Of a DNA stretch of 64,000 bases, positions 12,601 to 21,179 are shown in pieces. Every line of letters begins with the position of its first letter. Within the stretch, counting starts at the first letter, position 1. This stretch comes from Paracoccaceae bacterium. Lineage in GTDB: Bacteria; Pseudomonadota; Alphaproteobacteria; Rhodobacterales; Rhodobacteraceae. The notes below the pieces were generated by a model, which saw only the letters and a list, made by a program, of their open reading frames with translations, did not search any database and had not been told where the DNA came from. A program made the translations under genes and the position numbers. The DNA lies in assembly GCA_014872815.1 (NCBI GenBank), contig WKFK01000005.1, positions 1-64,000 on the forward strand, given 5' to 3'.

Positions 12601-13754
12601 TCCATAAGCGCAGTTTCGCGGCTCATGTTCTTGTCCACCGCCATGGTGTTGCGCATGTATGGACCAACGTTGACGTTGTCGATGTCCAGAACCGGAATGT
12701 CGGTGAAACCTGCGTCGATCAGGTCTTTCACGGTACCGCCGATCAGGTCGCCGTCTTTGTCGTATTCCAGTGTCAGCTCGTCGCCGGCCTCCACATAGAT
12801 CGCACCGGTTTCCTCGTTGATGAGGTCTTGCGCCACGAATTTGCCAACGATGTTCTCAAACGGAACCAGCAGATCGGTGATCTTGCCTTCGTCGATGATC
12901 TTCTTAACCGCGCGCGGGGTGACTTTTTTGCCCGCTTCGGCAATGACTTCGCCGGTGGCGGCGTCGATCAGATCCTGAGCCGGGCGGGTGCCACGTACAC
13001 GCTCTGGGAAGAACTTGGTGACCCAACCTTTGCTCTTGTCCAGCTTGTAGTTCACGGTGTCGTAGTAGGCATTCATGATGCCTTCCTGGTCCAGACCCAG
13101 CGCATACAGCAGGGTGGTCACAGGCAACTTACGACGACGGTCGATGCGGGCGTAAACGATGTCCTTGGCGTCAAACTCGAAGTCCAGCCAGGAGCCGCGG
13201 TATGGGATGATGCGGCAGGCGAACAGCAGTTTGCCCGAAGAGTGGGTTTTGCCTTTGTCGTGGTCAAAGAACACACCAGGGGACCGGTGCATCTGAGACA
13301 CGATCACGCGCTCGGTGCCGTTCACCACAAAGGTGCCGTTCTGGGTCATCAGAGGCATGTCGCCCATGAAGACGTCTTGCTCTTTGATGTCCTTAACCGA
13401 CTTGGCGCCGGTGTCTTCGTCCACATCAAACACGATCAGACGCAGGGTAACCTTCAGCGGCGCGCTGTAGGTCATGTCACGCTGCTGACATTCCTCAACG
13501 TCATACTTCGGCTTTTCCAGCTCGTAGTTGACGAATTCCAGCACGGAAGTTTCGTTGAAATCCTTGATCGGGAAGACCGACTGGAACACACCTTTGATGC
13601 CTTCGCCGTCAGTTGGCTGTGGCGCATCACCGGATTTCAGGAACAGATCATAAGAAGACTTCTGAACCTCAATCAGGTTCGGCATCTCCAGAACTTCACG
13701 GATTTTACCGTAGTATTTACGTAGACGTTTCTGGCCAAGGAAGCTTTGAGCCAT
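9618..13754 (-). CDS. rpoB: DNA-directed RNA polymerase subunit beta
   Basis: Catalytic core subunit of RNA polymerase, 1378 residues. Typical sequences include [17 protein letters not shown] at the N-terminus, [20 protein letters not shown] in the fork region, the [23 protein letters not shown] segment, and the C-terminal clamp sequence [20 protein letters not shown]. The ATG at 13754 has AAAGGTGA about nine bases upstream; an in-frame extension 18 codons longer lacks support. Unusually, the upstream rplL is 3.9 kb away with three plus-strand genes between, so rpoBC must have its own promoter in the 13755-14259 leader. Confidence 0.98.
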   Translation of the reverse strand: MAQSFLGQKRLRKYYGKIREVLEMPNLIEVQKSSYDLFLKSGDAPQPTDGEGIKGVFQSVFPIKDFNETSVLEFVNYELEKPKYDVEECQQRDMTYSAPLKVTLRLIVFDVDEDTGAKSVKDIKEQDVFMGDMPLMTQNGTFVVNGTERVIVSQMHRSPGVFFDHDKGKTHSSGKLLFACRIIPYRGSWLDFEFDAKDIVYARIDRRRKLPVTTLLYALGLDQEGIMNAYYDTVNYKLDKSKGWVTKFFPERVRGTRPAQDLIDAATGEVIAEAGKKVTPRAVKKIIDEGKITDLLVPFENIVGKFVAQDLINEETGAIYVEAGDELTLEYDKDGDLIGGTVKDLIDAGFTDIPVLDIDNVNVGPYMRNTMAVDKNMSRETALMDIYRVMRPGEPPTVEAASALFDTLFFDSERYDLSAVGRVKMNMRLALDAEDTQRTLRKEDIISCIKALVELRDGKGDVDDIDHLGNRRVRSVGELMENQYRVGLLRMERAIKERMSSVEIDTVMPQDLINAKPAAAAVREFFGSSQLSQFMDQTNPLSEVTHKRRLSALGPGGLTRERAGFEVRDVHATHYGRMCPIETPEGPNIGLINSLATFARVNKYGFIETPYRKVENGVVTDEVNYMSATEEQRHTVAQANASLDENGKFTNEFVNTRQSGEYTLAASENVDLIDVSPKQLVSVAASLIPFLENDDANRALMGSNMQRQAVPLLRAEAPLVGTGIEEKVAIDSGAAIQAKRAGIIDQVDAQRIVIRATSDLELGDAGVDIYRLRKFQRSNQNTCINQRPLVKVGDTVAKGEVIADGPSTDIGELALGKNVVVAFMPWNGYNYEDSILISERIARDDVFTSVHIEEFEVAARDTKLGPEEITRDIPNVGEEALRNLDEAGIVYIGADVEPGDILVGKITPKGESPMTPEEKLLRAIFGEKASDVRDTSLRVKPGDFGTVVEVRVFNRHGVEKDERALQIEREEIERLARDRDDELAILDRNIYARLKDMILGKVAVKGPKGVKANSEISEELLNSLSRGQWWQLALEDEKDAQIVEALNEQYEIQKRALEHRFEDKVEKVRRGDDLPPGVMKMVKVFIAVKRKLQPGDKMAGRHGNKGVISKVVPMEDMPFLADGTPVDFCLNPLGVPSRMNVGQILETHMGWAARGLGVNVDEALQEYRRSGDLTPVREAMRLAYGDDVYEEGITGMDEGQLLEAAGNVTNGVPIATPVFDGAKESDVNNALVRAGFSESGQSQLFDGRTGEQFARPVTVGIKYLLKLHHLVDDKIHARSTGPYSLVTQQPLGGKAQFGGQRFGEMEVWALEAYGAAYTLQEMLTVKSDDVAGRTKVYESIVKGEDNFEAGVPESFNVLVKEVRGLGLNMELLDTEEGE

Positions 13755-14259
13755 GGTCAATGTCACCTTTCGATTCATCATCAACAACATACCGTCGGGC
13801 CCCGGCACGTCGCGTCAGTGACGGCGTGGATCAGATCCATTCTCGACCCCGTCCCACCGGGGTCTCTCGATCAAAATCCTGCCTTGGAAAACCTCTTGCT
13901 GCGTGCATTGCAGACCCCAAGAGGCTTTCCAAGCCGGGGTTTTCACCTGTATTTCAAGGTCATGTCTTGTTTGTGTCGTCTTTTGAAAGTGTGGGGAGAG
14001 TGCCCCAGATCAGCGCCGCCTTATCCAATAAATCCGCAAAGGACAAAAGCGGCCCCGAATCGCTCGAAACCGCAAGAGATTACCGAATATTGAATCAAGC
14101 GTGTCTTTGCAACCCCTTGGGGCTTGACATTCGCAAAATCAGCCAGCGCCTCGTTCTGAAAGCATCGCCTTGGTCGGGCATAGTATCATTTGCGCCGCCG
14201 AGGAATTTTCACAATACTCCACGTCATAACAACGAACAACAAGAGACTGAAATTTTACG
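13755..14259. promoter_or_regulatory. rpoB leader and divergent promoter region
   Basis: A 505-bp gene-free region between rpoB (minus) and the PhzS-like monooxygenase (plus). It must contain the rpoBC promoter. A weak minus-strand candidate is TTGCAA, 17 bp, TATTCG (around 14080-14115). Several hairpins lie between that and rpoB, described separately. A TTGACA at 14124-14129 on the plus strand has no good -10 at standard spacing. Confidence 0.4.
13845..13933 (-). other. Hairpins in the rpoB 5' leader
   Basis: Two stems lie 90-180 bases upstream of rpoB. The larger pairs 13883-13898 (CTTGGAAAACCTCTTG) with 13918-13933; 15 pairs are Watson-Crick and the remaining one is a G-U wobble only if read as the rpoB transcript (an A-C mismatch on the other strand), and the loop holds a nested CTGC/GCAG pair. 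The smaller stem is GACCCCG (13845-13851) with CGGGGTC (13858-13864). The strand preference of the wobble fits an RNA element of rpoBC; function is unknown. Confidence 0.5.
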
Positions 14260-15510
14260 ATGACTGTTATTATTGCTGGCGGGGGTATCGCCGGACTGAC
14301 CATGGGCCTCACCCTACATGAGATTGGCGTGCCGTTTCACATCCTTGAAAGCGTAACAGACCCAAAGCCTCTGGGCGTGGGTATCAATCTGCAGCCGCCC
14401 TGTGTGCGTGAATTGTTTGCTCTGGGACTGGAAGACATGCTGGACCAGGTTGGAGTGAAGACCCGCGATTATGGGTTCTATACCAAGACCGGCGTCGAGA
14501 TCTGGACCGAGCCACGCGGGCGTCATGCGGGATACAACTGGCCGCAATATTCAGTGCATCGGGGGGAGTTGCAGATGGGGCTCCTCAAAGCCCTGCTGGA
14601 CCGCTGTGGCGCAGACAGCATCACTTTTGGCTGTCGCGTGACCCAATACACCAACACCGATCAAGGTGTGGCTGTCATCTATCAGGAAGGCGAAACCATC
14701 AAATCCATGTCGGGCCAAATGCTGGTTGCAGCGGACGGCGTGCATTCCGCTATTCGCGCCCAGATGTACCCGGACGAAGGTGCGCCGGTCTGGGGCGGCG
14801 CCATCATGTGGCGCGGCACCACCACGGCGCCAGCTTTTCTGAGCGGCACGTCGATGATCCTCGCAGGCCACGACACCCAGCGCTTTGTGACCTACCCGAT
14901 TTCCGCGCCTGATCCGGAAACCGGCGCCACACTGATCAACTGGATTGCGGAGGCCAAGGTGAACCCCCACGACCACATCGAGAAAAGCGACTGGAACCGC
15001 AAAGTGGACGCCTCCCGCTTTGCCTCTGATTTCGCCGCGTGGGATTTTGGCTGGATCGACATTCCCGCACTGATCGCCAACGCCAACGAGGTATTTGAAT
15101 ACCCGATGGTGGACCGCGAACCGGTGGAAAGCTGGACAGATGGCGCGGTGACGCTGATTGGCGACGCGGCGCATGCCACCTACCCTGTGGGTTCCAGCGG
15201 CGCGAGCCAGGCCATTATCGACGCCCGCCTGTTGGGCGCAGCCATCAAGGCGCAAGGCACCGGACATGCCGCCGCCAAAACCTATGAAGATCAGGTGCGC
15301 CCCATGGCCAACGCCGTGACCCTGGCCAACCGCGGCAACGGTGGACCAGACGCCATCATGCAGATGGCCGAGGACCGCTGCGCCGGTGACTTCGCCCGGC
15401 TGGATGACGTTCTGCCAATGCAGGAACGCCGCGATCACGCCGAAAGCTTCAAAAAACTGGCCCGCATTCGCGTGGAAGACACCAACACGCAAGCGCCGAT
15501 CATTGCTTAG
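14260..15510 (+). CDS. PhzS-like FAD-dependent monooxygenase
   Basis: A 416-residue group A flavoprotein monooxygenase. Seen: the FAD-binding GGGIAG at residues 7-12, PLGVGINLQPPCVREL near 45, QYSVHRGELQMGLLKAL, the DG-type motif ADGVHSAIR around residue 160, and GDAAHATYPVGSSGASQA from residue 301 (second FAD motif). The pattern of PLGVGIN, SEPRG-like TEPRGRHAG and YPMVDREP closely follows PhzS, the phenazine hydroxylase, and other salicylate-hydroxylase-like enzymes. No phenazine genes are in the window, so the substrate is unknown; an aromatic hydroxylation is likely. It is a single plus-strand gene inserted between rpoB and rplL. Confidence 0.85.
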   Translation: MTVIIAGGGIAGLTMGLTLHEIGVPFHILESVTDPKPLGVGINLQPPCVRELFALGLEDMLDQVGVKTRDYGFYTKTGVEIWTEPRGRHAGYNWPQYSVHRGELQMGLLKALLDRCGADSITFGCRVTQYTNTDQGVAVIYQEGETIKSMSGQMLVAADGVHSAIRAQMYPDEGAPVWGGAIMWRGTTTAPAFLSGTSMILAGHDTQRFVTYPISAPDPETGATLINWIAEAKVNPHDHIEKSDWNRKVDASRFASDFAAWDFGWIDIPALIANANEVFEYPMVDREPVESWTDGAVTLIGDAAHATYPVGSSGASQAIIDARLLGAAIKAQGTGHAAAKTYEDQVRPMANAVTLANRGNGGPDAIMQMAEDRCAGDFARLDDVLPMQERRDHAESFKKLARIRVEDTNTQAPIIA

Positions 15511-15656
15511 GCGACAGCTTTCACTTTCGTTCAAGATCGGCCTGCGCACACTCAGCAAGCCGAGCGCTATAACGCGACAGGACCACATTTTTAAGTTGTC
15601 ATTGGGTACCACTCTCTGAAAGAGTCCCACGACGGCATGACCTTAGGACGAACACG

Positions 15657-16439
15657 ATGACCGGCCAACGCTCCCTTCAACACATCCGCGCCTTTGGCTT
15701 GAAGACCTACATCGCAAAAAAAGTATTTGGCATCTCGCCAGCGATTTATCACAAAGTCTTCCGCCCGCAGACGTCCGAGTTCATTCAAACGGCCTACGGC
15801 GTAGACTTGGCAGCAAACTGGGACGATGGCACGTTCCAACTGTGCGTTTTCGGCCAACATGGCAGGAAATTGGCCGACTTGCTAGCGAGCCAAACAGCCC
15901 CGTTTGTGTTTCTCGATATTGGCGCAAACCAAGGCCTATTCACGCTCCTCGCCACACGAAACCCCGCCTGTGTACATTGCATCGCCTTTGAGCCCGTCAC
16001 AGACACATTTGAGCTGCTGAAACGGAATGCAACGCACTCACCAAACGCCGACCGCATAACCTGCATTCAGGCCGCAGTATCCTCTGAGGCAGGTACAGCG
16101 CAGATTACCATTAACGAAGGGCACAGCGGATCCGCTTCGCTCGCCAGCCAAAAAGGCAAATCATTCGAGATAAAGACTGTGTCATCAACAGAAATCGAAG
16201 CCCTTCTTCCGAAGGAAGCCAATCTTTTTGTCAAAATTGATGTTGAAGGGTTTGAAGGTACAGTTATTCCAGAGGTCCTAAAGCTACCCTCTGCATCTCG
16301 AATTTCACATCTGTTTTCGGAAATTGACCGAAGATGGGTCGACTTTGATACAATCTCAAGCGCGCTGGCAGATGCGGGTCTAACCAAACAAGAGACAGAG
16401 AATACTCAGCATTTCGATTTGCTGGCTGAACGTGGCTGA
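15657..16439 (+). CDS. FkbM-family methyltransferase
   Basis: A 260-residue SAM-dependent methyltransferase. The SAM-binding motif I is FLDIGANQGLF (around 86-95), followed by IAFEPVTDTFELLKRN (motif II region) and the FkbM signature VKIDVEGFEG at about 192-201. FkbM enzymes O-methylate sugars, macrolides or lipids; the acceptor here is unknown. The gene lies 146 bp after the monooxygenase on the same strand and 156 bp before the transpeptidase-like gene, so it may be a separate unit. The start ATG at 15657 has only a weak GGACGAAC ribosome binding site upstream. Confidence 0.88.
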   Translation: MTGQRSLQHIRAFGLKTYIAKKVFGISPAIYHKVFRPQTSEFIQTAYGVDLAANWDDGTFQLCVFGQHGRKLADLLASQTAPFVFLDIGANQGLFTLLATRNPACVHCIAFEPVTDTFELLKRNATHSPNADRITCIQAAVSSEAGTAQITINEGHSGSASLASQKGKSFEIKTVSSTEIEALLPKEANLFVKIDVEGFEGTVIPEVLKLPSASRISHLFSEIDRRWVDFDTISSALADAGLTKQETENTQHFDLLAERG

Positions 16440-16595
16440 CGAAATGGAGACGAGAACTCCGGCGTTCTCTGTTCTCGTTGAGGTAAAACCTGTGCAGTGT
16501 GGTGCGCCTTGTGATACCCCCACTAGACCCGCAGCCCCCTTTTCGGGCAGGCTGGACGCAGTTCGTTTTCCTCGTCACCTGTGGGAGTATGTATT

Positions 16596-17576
16596 GTGCT
16601 TTTACCCTCTTCCCTGCGCGCCATCGGTTTGGCGACCTTGATCTGCTCCGGACTTGCCGCGCCATCTTTGGCATCGAAGGCCTCCCAAGACATTCCAAGA
16701 TGGTTACAACAACATGTCGGCACGGGAACGAGCCAAATTGCGCCCATCGTGCTGGACCGCGCCCGCGCGCTCTATCTGGAGAAACGCAACAACGGTACGG
16801 TCAAAAACCCCTGCTACTTCGCCATGGACGCCACCCGCCCCAGCACAGCTGACGACGGCAGCGCCCTGCCCCGGTTTTATGTGATCTGCGAAAACAAAAA
16901 GACCTTCAAAGCGGTCTCCTCGGGCTACGGCAACGGCCGCAAACTGGCCAAAGCCAACTTTGCCAATGGCCGCCAATGCGCCCGCAACTTCAGCAATGCC
17001 GAAGGCTCCAAACTCACCGCCGGTGGCGCCTATGTCACCGCCGAATCCCGCACCTCTTTCAAGGGCTATTACCAAAGCAACGCAGGCGCCAAACCGTTCC
17101 TGCGCACCTTCCTGTTATTTGACGGCGAGGGCGAAACCAGCAACGCCCGTGAACGTGCCATCGGCGGCCACCGCGCCATGTTCCTGCGCTGGCAATGCCG
17201 CATGGAACGGCCCCAAAGCACCCACGCAGATGCGGACGGCTTTGTGCCCTTTGGCAAACTGGTCGATTACACCTCCGGGCGCAGCAACGGCTGCACGACC
17301 TGGTCCAAACCCGCCACCGAACAAATCCTCAAGATTGCGGACGGCAAGCCGACAACCCTCTACATCTACCCGTCCTCAAAAGACATCAACGCCGTGGCCA
17401 AGGCGATCCAACGTGGAAAATCCCCGCAGCAATCCGGCCTCTACTGGCACGCCGCTTGCCTGAAAACGATTGGCATACCGAAGTTCTGGCCCAAGAAGAC
17501 TCTGCAGCCGATCATCAACGAATGGCGCGCCTCGTTGCCGAAACAGCCGCCGCTGGAGTTGCCACTTTGTGAGTAG
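16596..17576 (+). CDS. Murein L,D-transpeptidase catalytic-domain family protein (YkuD_2-like), secreted
   Basis: A protein of about 326 residues with an N-terminal signal peptide (SLRAIGLATLICSGLAAPSLA). The body resembles the YkuD_2 family: ARNFSNAEGSKLTAGGAYVT (family pattern FSN-x-GS-x-G-x-Y-x-T), a histidine at about 192 in RAIGGHRAMF, and SGRSNGCTTW with Cys at about 233, matching the catalytic His and SxGC Cys of L,D-transpeptidases. These enzymes crosslink or trim periplasmic peptidoglycan. I chose GTG at 16596 because TGGGAG lies about nine bases upstream; GTG at 16581 is the alternative. The similarity is by motif only, and the family's HG pair is GH here. Confidence 0.7.
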   Translation: MLLPSSLRAIGLATLICSGLAAPSLASKASQDIPRWLQQHVGTGTSQIAPIVLDRARALYLEKRNNGTVKNPCYFAMDATRPSTADDGSALPRFYVICENKKTFKAVSSGYGNGRKLAKANFANGRQCARNFSNAEGSKLTAGGAYVTAESRTSFKGYYQSNAGAKPFLRTFLLFDGEGETSNARERAIGGHRAMFLRWQCRMERPQSTHADADGFVPFGKLVDYTSGRSNGCTTWSKPATEQILKIADGKPTTLYIYPSSKDINAVAKAIQRGKSPQQSGLYWHAACLKTIGIPKFWPKKTLQPIINEWRASLPKQPPLELPLCE

Positions 17577-17586
17577 TCCCCACAAA

Positions 17587-17617
17587 CAAAAACAGGCGCC
17601 CCCGAAGGGACGCCTGC
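17587..17617 (-). terminator. Rho-independent terminator after rplL
   Basis: On the minus strand CAGGCGTCCC pairs with GGGGCGCCTG around a TTCG loop, followed by TTTTTG. It lies 22 bp beyond the rplL stop and separates rplJL from rpoBC transcription. Confidence 0.88.
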
Positions 17618-17639
17618 AATAACTCGGTGAAAAACCGAA

Positions 17640-18017
17640 TTACTTAACTTCGACCTCAGCGCCAGCTGCTTCCAGCTTGCCTTTGATCTCTTCCGCTTCG
17701 TCCTTGGAAACGCCTTCTTTGACAGCTTTGCCGCCGGCTTCAACCAGCTCTTTAGCTTCTTTCAGGCCCAGGCCGGTGATGCCGCGGACTTCTTTGATGA
17801 CGTTGATTTTGGACGCGCCTGCAGATTTCAGGATTACGTCAAATTCAGTCTTTTCCTCGCCAGCGTCGGCTGCGCCGTCTGCTGGGCCAGCCATGACAAC
17901 AGCGCCGCCTGCGGCAGGCTCGATGCCATACTCGTCTTTGAGGATGGTTTTCAGTTCTTGTGCTTCCAGCAGGGTAAGACCCACGATGCTTTCTGCGAGT
18001 GCTTTCAGATCAGCCAT
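17640..18017 (-). CDS. rplL: 50S ribosomal protein L7/L12
   Basis: Stalk protein of the large subunit that recruits translational GTPases; 125 residues. N-terminal dimerisation domain ([26 protein letters not shown]), an Ala/Gly-rich hinge ([20 protein letters not shown]) and the C-terminal domain with [20 protein letters not shown] and [14 protein letters not shown] are all intact. It lies 71 bp after rplJ and is followed by a terminator rather than by rpoB, unlike the classical arrangement. Confidence 0.98.
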   Translation of the reverse strand: MADLKALAESIVGLTLLEAQELKTILKDEYGIEPAAGGAVVMAGPADGAADAGEEKTEFDVILKSAGASKINVIKEVRGITGLGLKEAKELVEAGGKAVKEGVSKDEAEEIKGKLEAAGAEVEVK

Positions 18018-18088
18018 TTTAGACTCTTTCCGTTCTTAGGTATGTGTTCCAACGTTGGGCATTCACCCTACGCGGCTCAAAAAGTTGC

Positions 18089-18607
18089 TTACGCAGCCTC
18101 TGCCTTTTCCTCGATGGTAGACAGGATGGATGCGATGTTCGAAGCAGGTGCGCCAATGGCACCGGCGATGTTGGAAGCAGGCGCACCGAGCATGCCAGCG
18201 ATGGTAGCAATAAGCTCCTCGCGGGAAGGCATTTTCGACACGGCTGTAACACCGGCACGGTCCAGAGCGTTCTCGCCCATTGCACCGCCAAGGATCTCAA
18301 ATTTCTTGTGATCTTTGGCGAAGTCCTCGGCCACTTTGGCAGCTGCCACAGGGTCCTCGGAATAGGTCAGAACGGTCATACCCGACAGAAGGCCACCGAT
18401 GCTTTCGCATGGTTTGCCGTCCAGGGCGATCTTGGCGAGCCTGTTCTTGGCGACACGTACTGCACCACCTGCTTCACGCGCACGCGCACGCAGGTCTTGC
18501 ATGTCAGCAACCGTGAGACCCGCGTAGTGGGCAACCACTACAACGCCAGAGCTTTCAAAGATCTGGCCGAGCTCTTCGACCAACTTCTCTTTTTGTGCTC
18601 TATCCAC
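18089..18607 (-). CDS. rplJ: 50S ribosomal protein L10
   Basis: Anchors L7/L12 dimers on 23S rRNA at the stalk base; 172 residues, the normal size. Typical segments are [39 protein letters not shown] and the C-terminal helix [13 protein letters not shown] that binds L7/L12. The start is GTG at 18607 (MDRAQKEKL...), because TTGGAG lies seven bases upstream; a 17-codon in-frame extension does not look like L10. The tandem Ala-rich repeat [19 protein letters not shown] near the C-terminus is a short internal duplication. Confidence 0.97.
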   Translation of the reverse strand: MDRAQKEKLVEELGQIFESSGVVVVAHYAGLTVADMQDLRARAREAGGAVRVAKNRLAKIALDGKPCESIGGLLSGMTVLTYSEDPVAAAKVAEDFAKDHKKFEILGGAMGENALDRAGVTAVSKMPSREELIATIAGMLGAPASNIAGAIGAPASNIASILSTIEEKAEAA

Positions 18608-18988
18608 AGTTTTACTCCAAATATGGGACTTACGCCCCGGCTCAGTTTTGCGCACCACAGATGCGGCACGCGTTTAGGTCCATACTTTGGGTTGGGAACC
18701 AAGATCGCCAGACGGCCCAATGGGGCCTTCTAAGAATTCTTGTCTCTTACCCCATCTCAGAAAGGAATTATTCAGATCGAGATCCGAACCCTTCGTCTTG
18801 GACAGGCCATTTCAATAGAGAATCGACAAGCGACTCCGTTTTGGAATGGGCACGGGCCGTTTACCGCCCAGACAACCACTTTGCAAGCACAGAAATCCGC
18901 AGCCACCAAAGATGGCGGTGTCCTTCCCCACACCGATCGCTAGAGTACGGTCGAATTCAACCGAGGCATTCTTAACAAAGGTTTTGAC
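18608..18988. promoter_or_regulatory. rplJ leader / divergent promoter region
   Basis: A 381-bp gene-free gap between rplJ (minus) and the epimerase gene (plus). By position the first ~150 bases upstream of rplJ should hold the L10 leader, the mRNA site that L10 or L10-L12 binds to repress rplJL. A small stem GGCCC (18714-18718)/GGGCC (18723-18727) is visible there, but I cannot fold a confident L10 leader by eye. No small gene is evident. Confidence 0.35.
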
Positions 18989-19858
18989 ATGACGTCTGAC
19001 TGCATTCTCTCCAACACTCATCTCAGCCTGTCCGTGGCCGAACTGGGCGCCGAAATGCAATACCTGCGCACCCATGCCGGTGTGGATTTGTTGTGGGACG
19101 GTGATCCGGCCTTTTGGACGGGCCGCGCGCCTGTGCTCTTCCCCATCGTGGGGCGCGCCGTGGACGACAGGATTGCGGTTGGCGGGCATACTTCTGACAT
19201 GGCGCAGCATGGCTTCGCACGGCGACGCACCTTTACTTTGGAAGAGCACAGCCCGACGCAGTGCCGCCACGTCTTGCGCGCCGACCCTGAAACGCGGGCG
19301 CAATACCCCTTCAACTTCGCACTGCACCTCACCCACGCCTTGGTGGACGCAACCCTGACCGTCACCGCACGGGTTGAGAACCATTCCGACACCGAAATGC
19401 CTTTTGGCTTTGGCTTTCACCCGGCCTTTAACTGGCCCCTGCCCGGAGCGGAGACACAACGCCATGTCGTCCAGTTAAAGACAGCCAACAATCCCGCCCG
19501 CCAACCGCTGCATCCGGATGGGCTTCTGGAACCCACATGCGTGGAAGGCCCGTTTGCAAACGGGGTGCTGGAGATTGAAGAAAGCCTGTTTAAAGACGGC
19601 GCTTTAGTTTTCCCAAATGGCACCGAAGCGCTGCGCTACGGCCCTCAGAACGGCCCAGGATTGGCTTTCACCTTCCACAACCTACCTGACCTAGCGCTTT
19701 GGAAGCCGGTCGACGCGCCATTCCTATGTGTGGAGCCCTGGCACGGCACCGCGTCTCTGGTTGGGGATGGACCACAGATTTCTCAACGGCCCAACAGCCT
19801 GTCTCTGCCCGCCGGTGAGGTGGTGGAATTTGGCTTCAGCGTCACCGTAGAAGCCTAG
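18989..19858 (+). CDS. Aldose 1-epimerase family protein (LacX-like)
   Basis: A 289-residue cytosolic galactose-mutarotase-fold protein. Landmarks are VGRAVDDRIAVGG and MAQHGFARRRTF near the N-terminal third, GFGFHPAFNWPLPG with the catalytic-type His near residue 142, and FLCVEPWHG near the end with the catalytic-type Glu. These match the 'aldose 1-epimerase family' (LacX-like) rather than true GalM, which is encoded elsewhere in this window at 37109-38128. It probably interconverts anomers of a sugar or sugar phosphate. It stands alone and converges on the desaturase gene over a shared terminator. Confidence 0.85.
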   Translation: MTSDCILSNTHLSLSVAELGAEMQYLRTHAGVDLLWDGDPAFWTGRAPVLFPIVGRAVDDRIAVGGHTSDMAQHGFARRRTFTLEEHSPTQCRHVLRADPETRAQYPFNFALHLTHALVDATLTVTARVENHSDTEMPFGFGFHPAFNWPLPGAETQRHVVQLKTANNPARQPLHPDGLLEPTCVEGPFANGVLEIEESLFKDGALVFPNGTEALRYGPQNGPGLAFTFHNLPDLALWKPVDAPFLCVEPWHGTASLVGDGPQISQRPNSLSLPAGEVVEFGFSVTVEA

Positions 19859-19895
19859 GCGACGCCTCCAGCGCGCACACAAGCCCACCGTACAA

Positions 19896-19925
19896 AGAAA
19901 CGCCACCAAATTGGTGGCGTTTTCT
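19896..19925. terminator. Bidirectional terminator between epimerase and desaturase
   Basis: ACGCCACCAA (19900-19909) pairs with TTGGTGGCGT (19911-19920). TTTC follows on the plus strand and TTTCTTTG on the minus strand, so it can serve both convergent genes. It overlaps the desaturase stop codon by one base. Confidence 0.8.
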
Positions 19926-20959
19926 TATCCGTAGATTGCTTTAACTTCACGGAACGACAGCAGCCGCCGTGTCTTCTCATCCCAAAGGTGCAACCGTGCA
20001 CTGGCCAGACTTTCGCGCACGCTCATCTGGTTGTTTTCGGCCAGCTCCCCATGTTCCTTGAGCACTTCCGGCAAGCGATAGAACGGGATGCGGCTATAAA
20101 GGTGGTGCACATGGTGGATGCCGATGTTGGCACTGAACCATTGCAGCACGGCAGGCAAACGGTAGTAAGAGCTGCCCTTCAAAGCCGCCTCGTGCAGGTC
20201 CCACTCTTCGTGCTGGTCGTACTGGGTGTTCTCAAACTGGTGCTGCACGTAGAACAGCCAGACACCGGCCGTTGCCGCAATCAAGGTAGTGGGCAGGAAG
20301 ATCAGCAGCAAGGGCGCCAGACCACCGAAGTAGTAGATACCCCCCAGAACCCCAACCAACACCAGATTGGTTGCCATCGCACTTAGCCAATATTTCCGGC
20401 TGTCCATCAATCCCAGTGGCACCCGGTTTTGCAGGAAGAACAAGTAAAACGGACCCAAGCCAAACATGGTCAGCGGATGACGAACCAGACGGTACTGCAA
20501 ACGCCGCAAAGGATGCGCCGCCTGATATTCCGCCACGGTCATGGTGTAGACATCGCCGATACCACGTTTGTCGAGGTTACCCGCCGCACTGTGGTGAATC
20601 GCATGGGTGCGCCGCCAGACGTCATAAGGCGTCAACGTGAGAACCCCAAGCGCGCGCCCCAGCCAATCGCTGACTTCGCGGCTTTGGAAAAACGCCCCGT
20701 GGCCACAATCATGCTGGATTGTGAACAATCGCACCAAGAACAAAGCGTTCAGCATAGAAATGGCCAAAGTCAGCCAGAGGCTGATCGACATACTCCACCA
20801 CGCCAGAGCCCAGAGCGCCACAAAGGGCACCACGGTGACAGCCAACTCAAAGGCACTGCGCGCCGTTGTGGGCTCACGATACTGAGCGAGGATTTTGACC
20901 CATTCGCGCGCAGAACGCTCGACAGGCTGATCAGGTTGCGGAACGGAGTGGATTACCAT
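19925..20959 (-). CDS. Membrane fatty acid desaturase
   Basis: A 344-residue di-iron desaturase of the inner membrane. The three histidine boxes are present: HDCGH at 83-87, HAIHH at 119-123 (after PYDVWRRT) and HHVHH at 282-286, which together ligate the iron pair. Four to six hydrophobic spans surround them. The HDCGHGAFF and NIGIHHVHHLYSRIPFYRL context is typical of omega-6/delta-12-like acyl-lipid desaturases of bacteria and plastids; the exact double bond position and acyl carrier cannot be told. Redox partner genes are not adjacent. The ATG start at 20959 is supported by GGCACATGGT-type spacing only weakly. Confidence 0.9.
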   Translation of the reverse strand: MVIHSVPQPDQPVERSAREWVKILAQYREPTTARSAFELAVTVVPFVALWALAWWSMSISLWLTLAISMLNALFLVRLFTIQHDCGHGAFFQSREVSDWLGRALGVLTLTPYDVWRRTHAIHHSAAGNLDKRGIGDVYTMTVAEYQAAHPLRRLQYRLVRHPLTMFGLGPFYLFFLQNRVPLGLMDSRKYWLSAMATNLVLVGVLGGIYYFGGLAPLLLIFLPTTLIAATAGVWLFYVQHQFENTQYDQHEEWDLHEAALKGSSYYRLPAVLQWFSANIGIHHVHHLYSRIPFYRLPEVLKEHGELAENNQMSVRESLASARLHLWDEKTRRLLSFREVKAIYG

Positions 20960-21179
20960 GTGCCTGCCAATGATGTGTTCGTTGCGCCGTGGATAGACGA
21001 AAGCACGCGGCTGGCAATTGGTTTTTGATCACATTCCTGCCGTTGCGTCAGTTTTTCGCGTTTAATCTCCTGTCGGAGCCAATTTAAGTGCCGCCAGCTG
21101 GCACCCCAACCGGCGGCACAGCTTATCCGAGCTGGAAGCAGCGCCCGCATGCCAACAGGCGCGCCCCCAAACCGAACCA

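Noticed and set aside
9927-13724. A 1265-codon plus-strand open frame opposite rpoB
   Set aside because: Same reason: shadow of rpoB, with His/Gln-rich low-information sequence.
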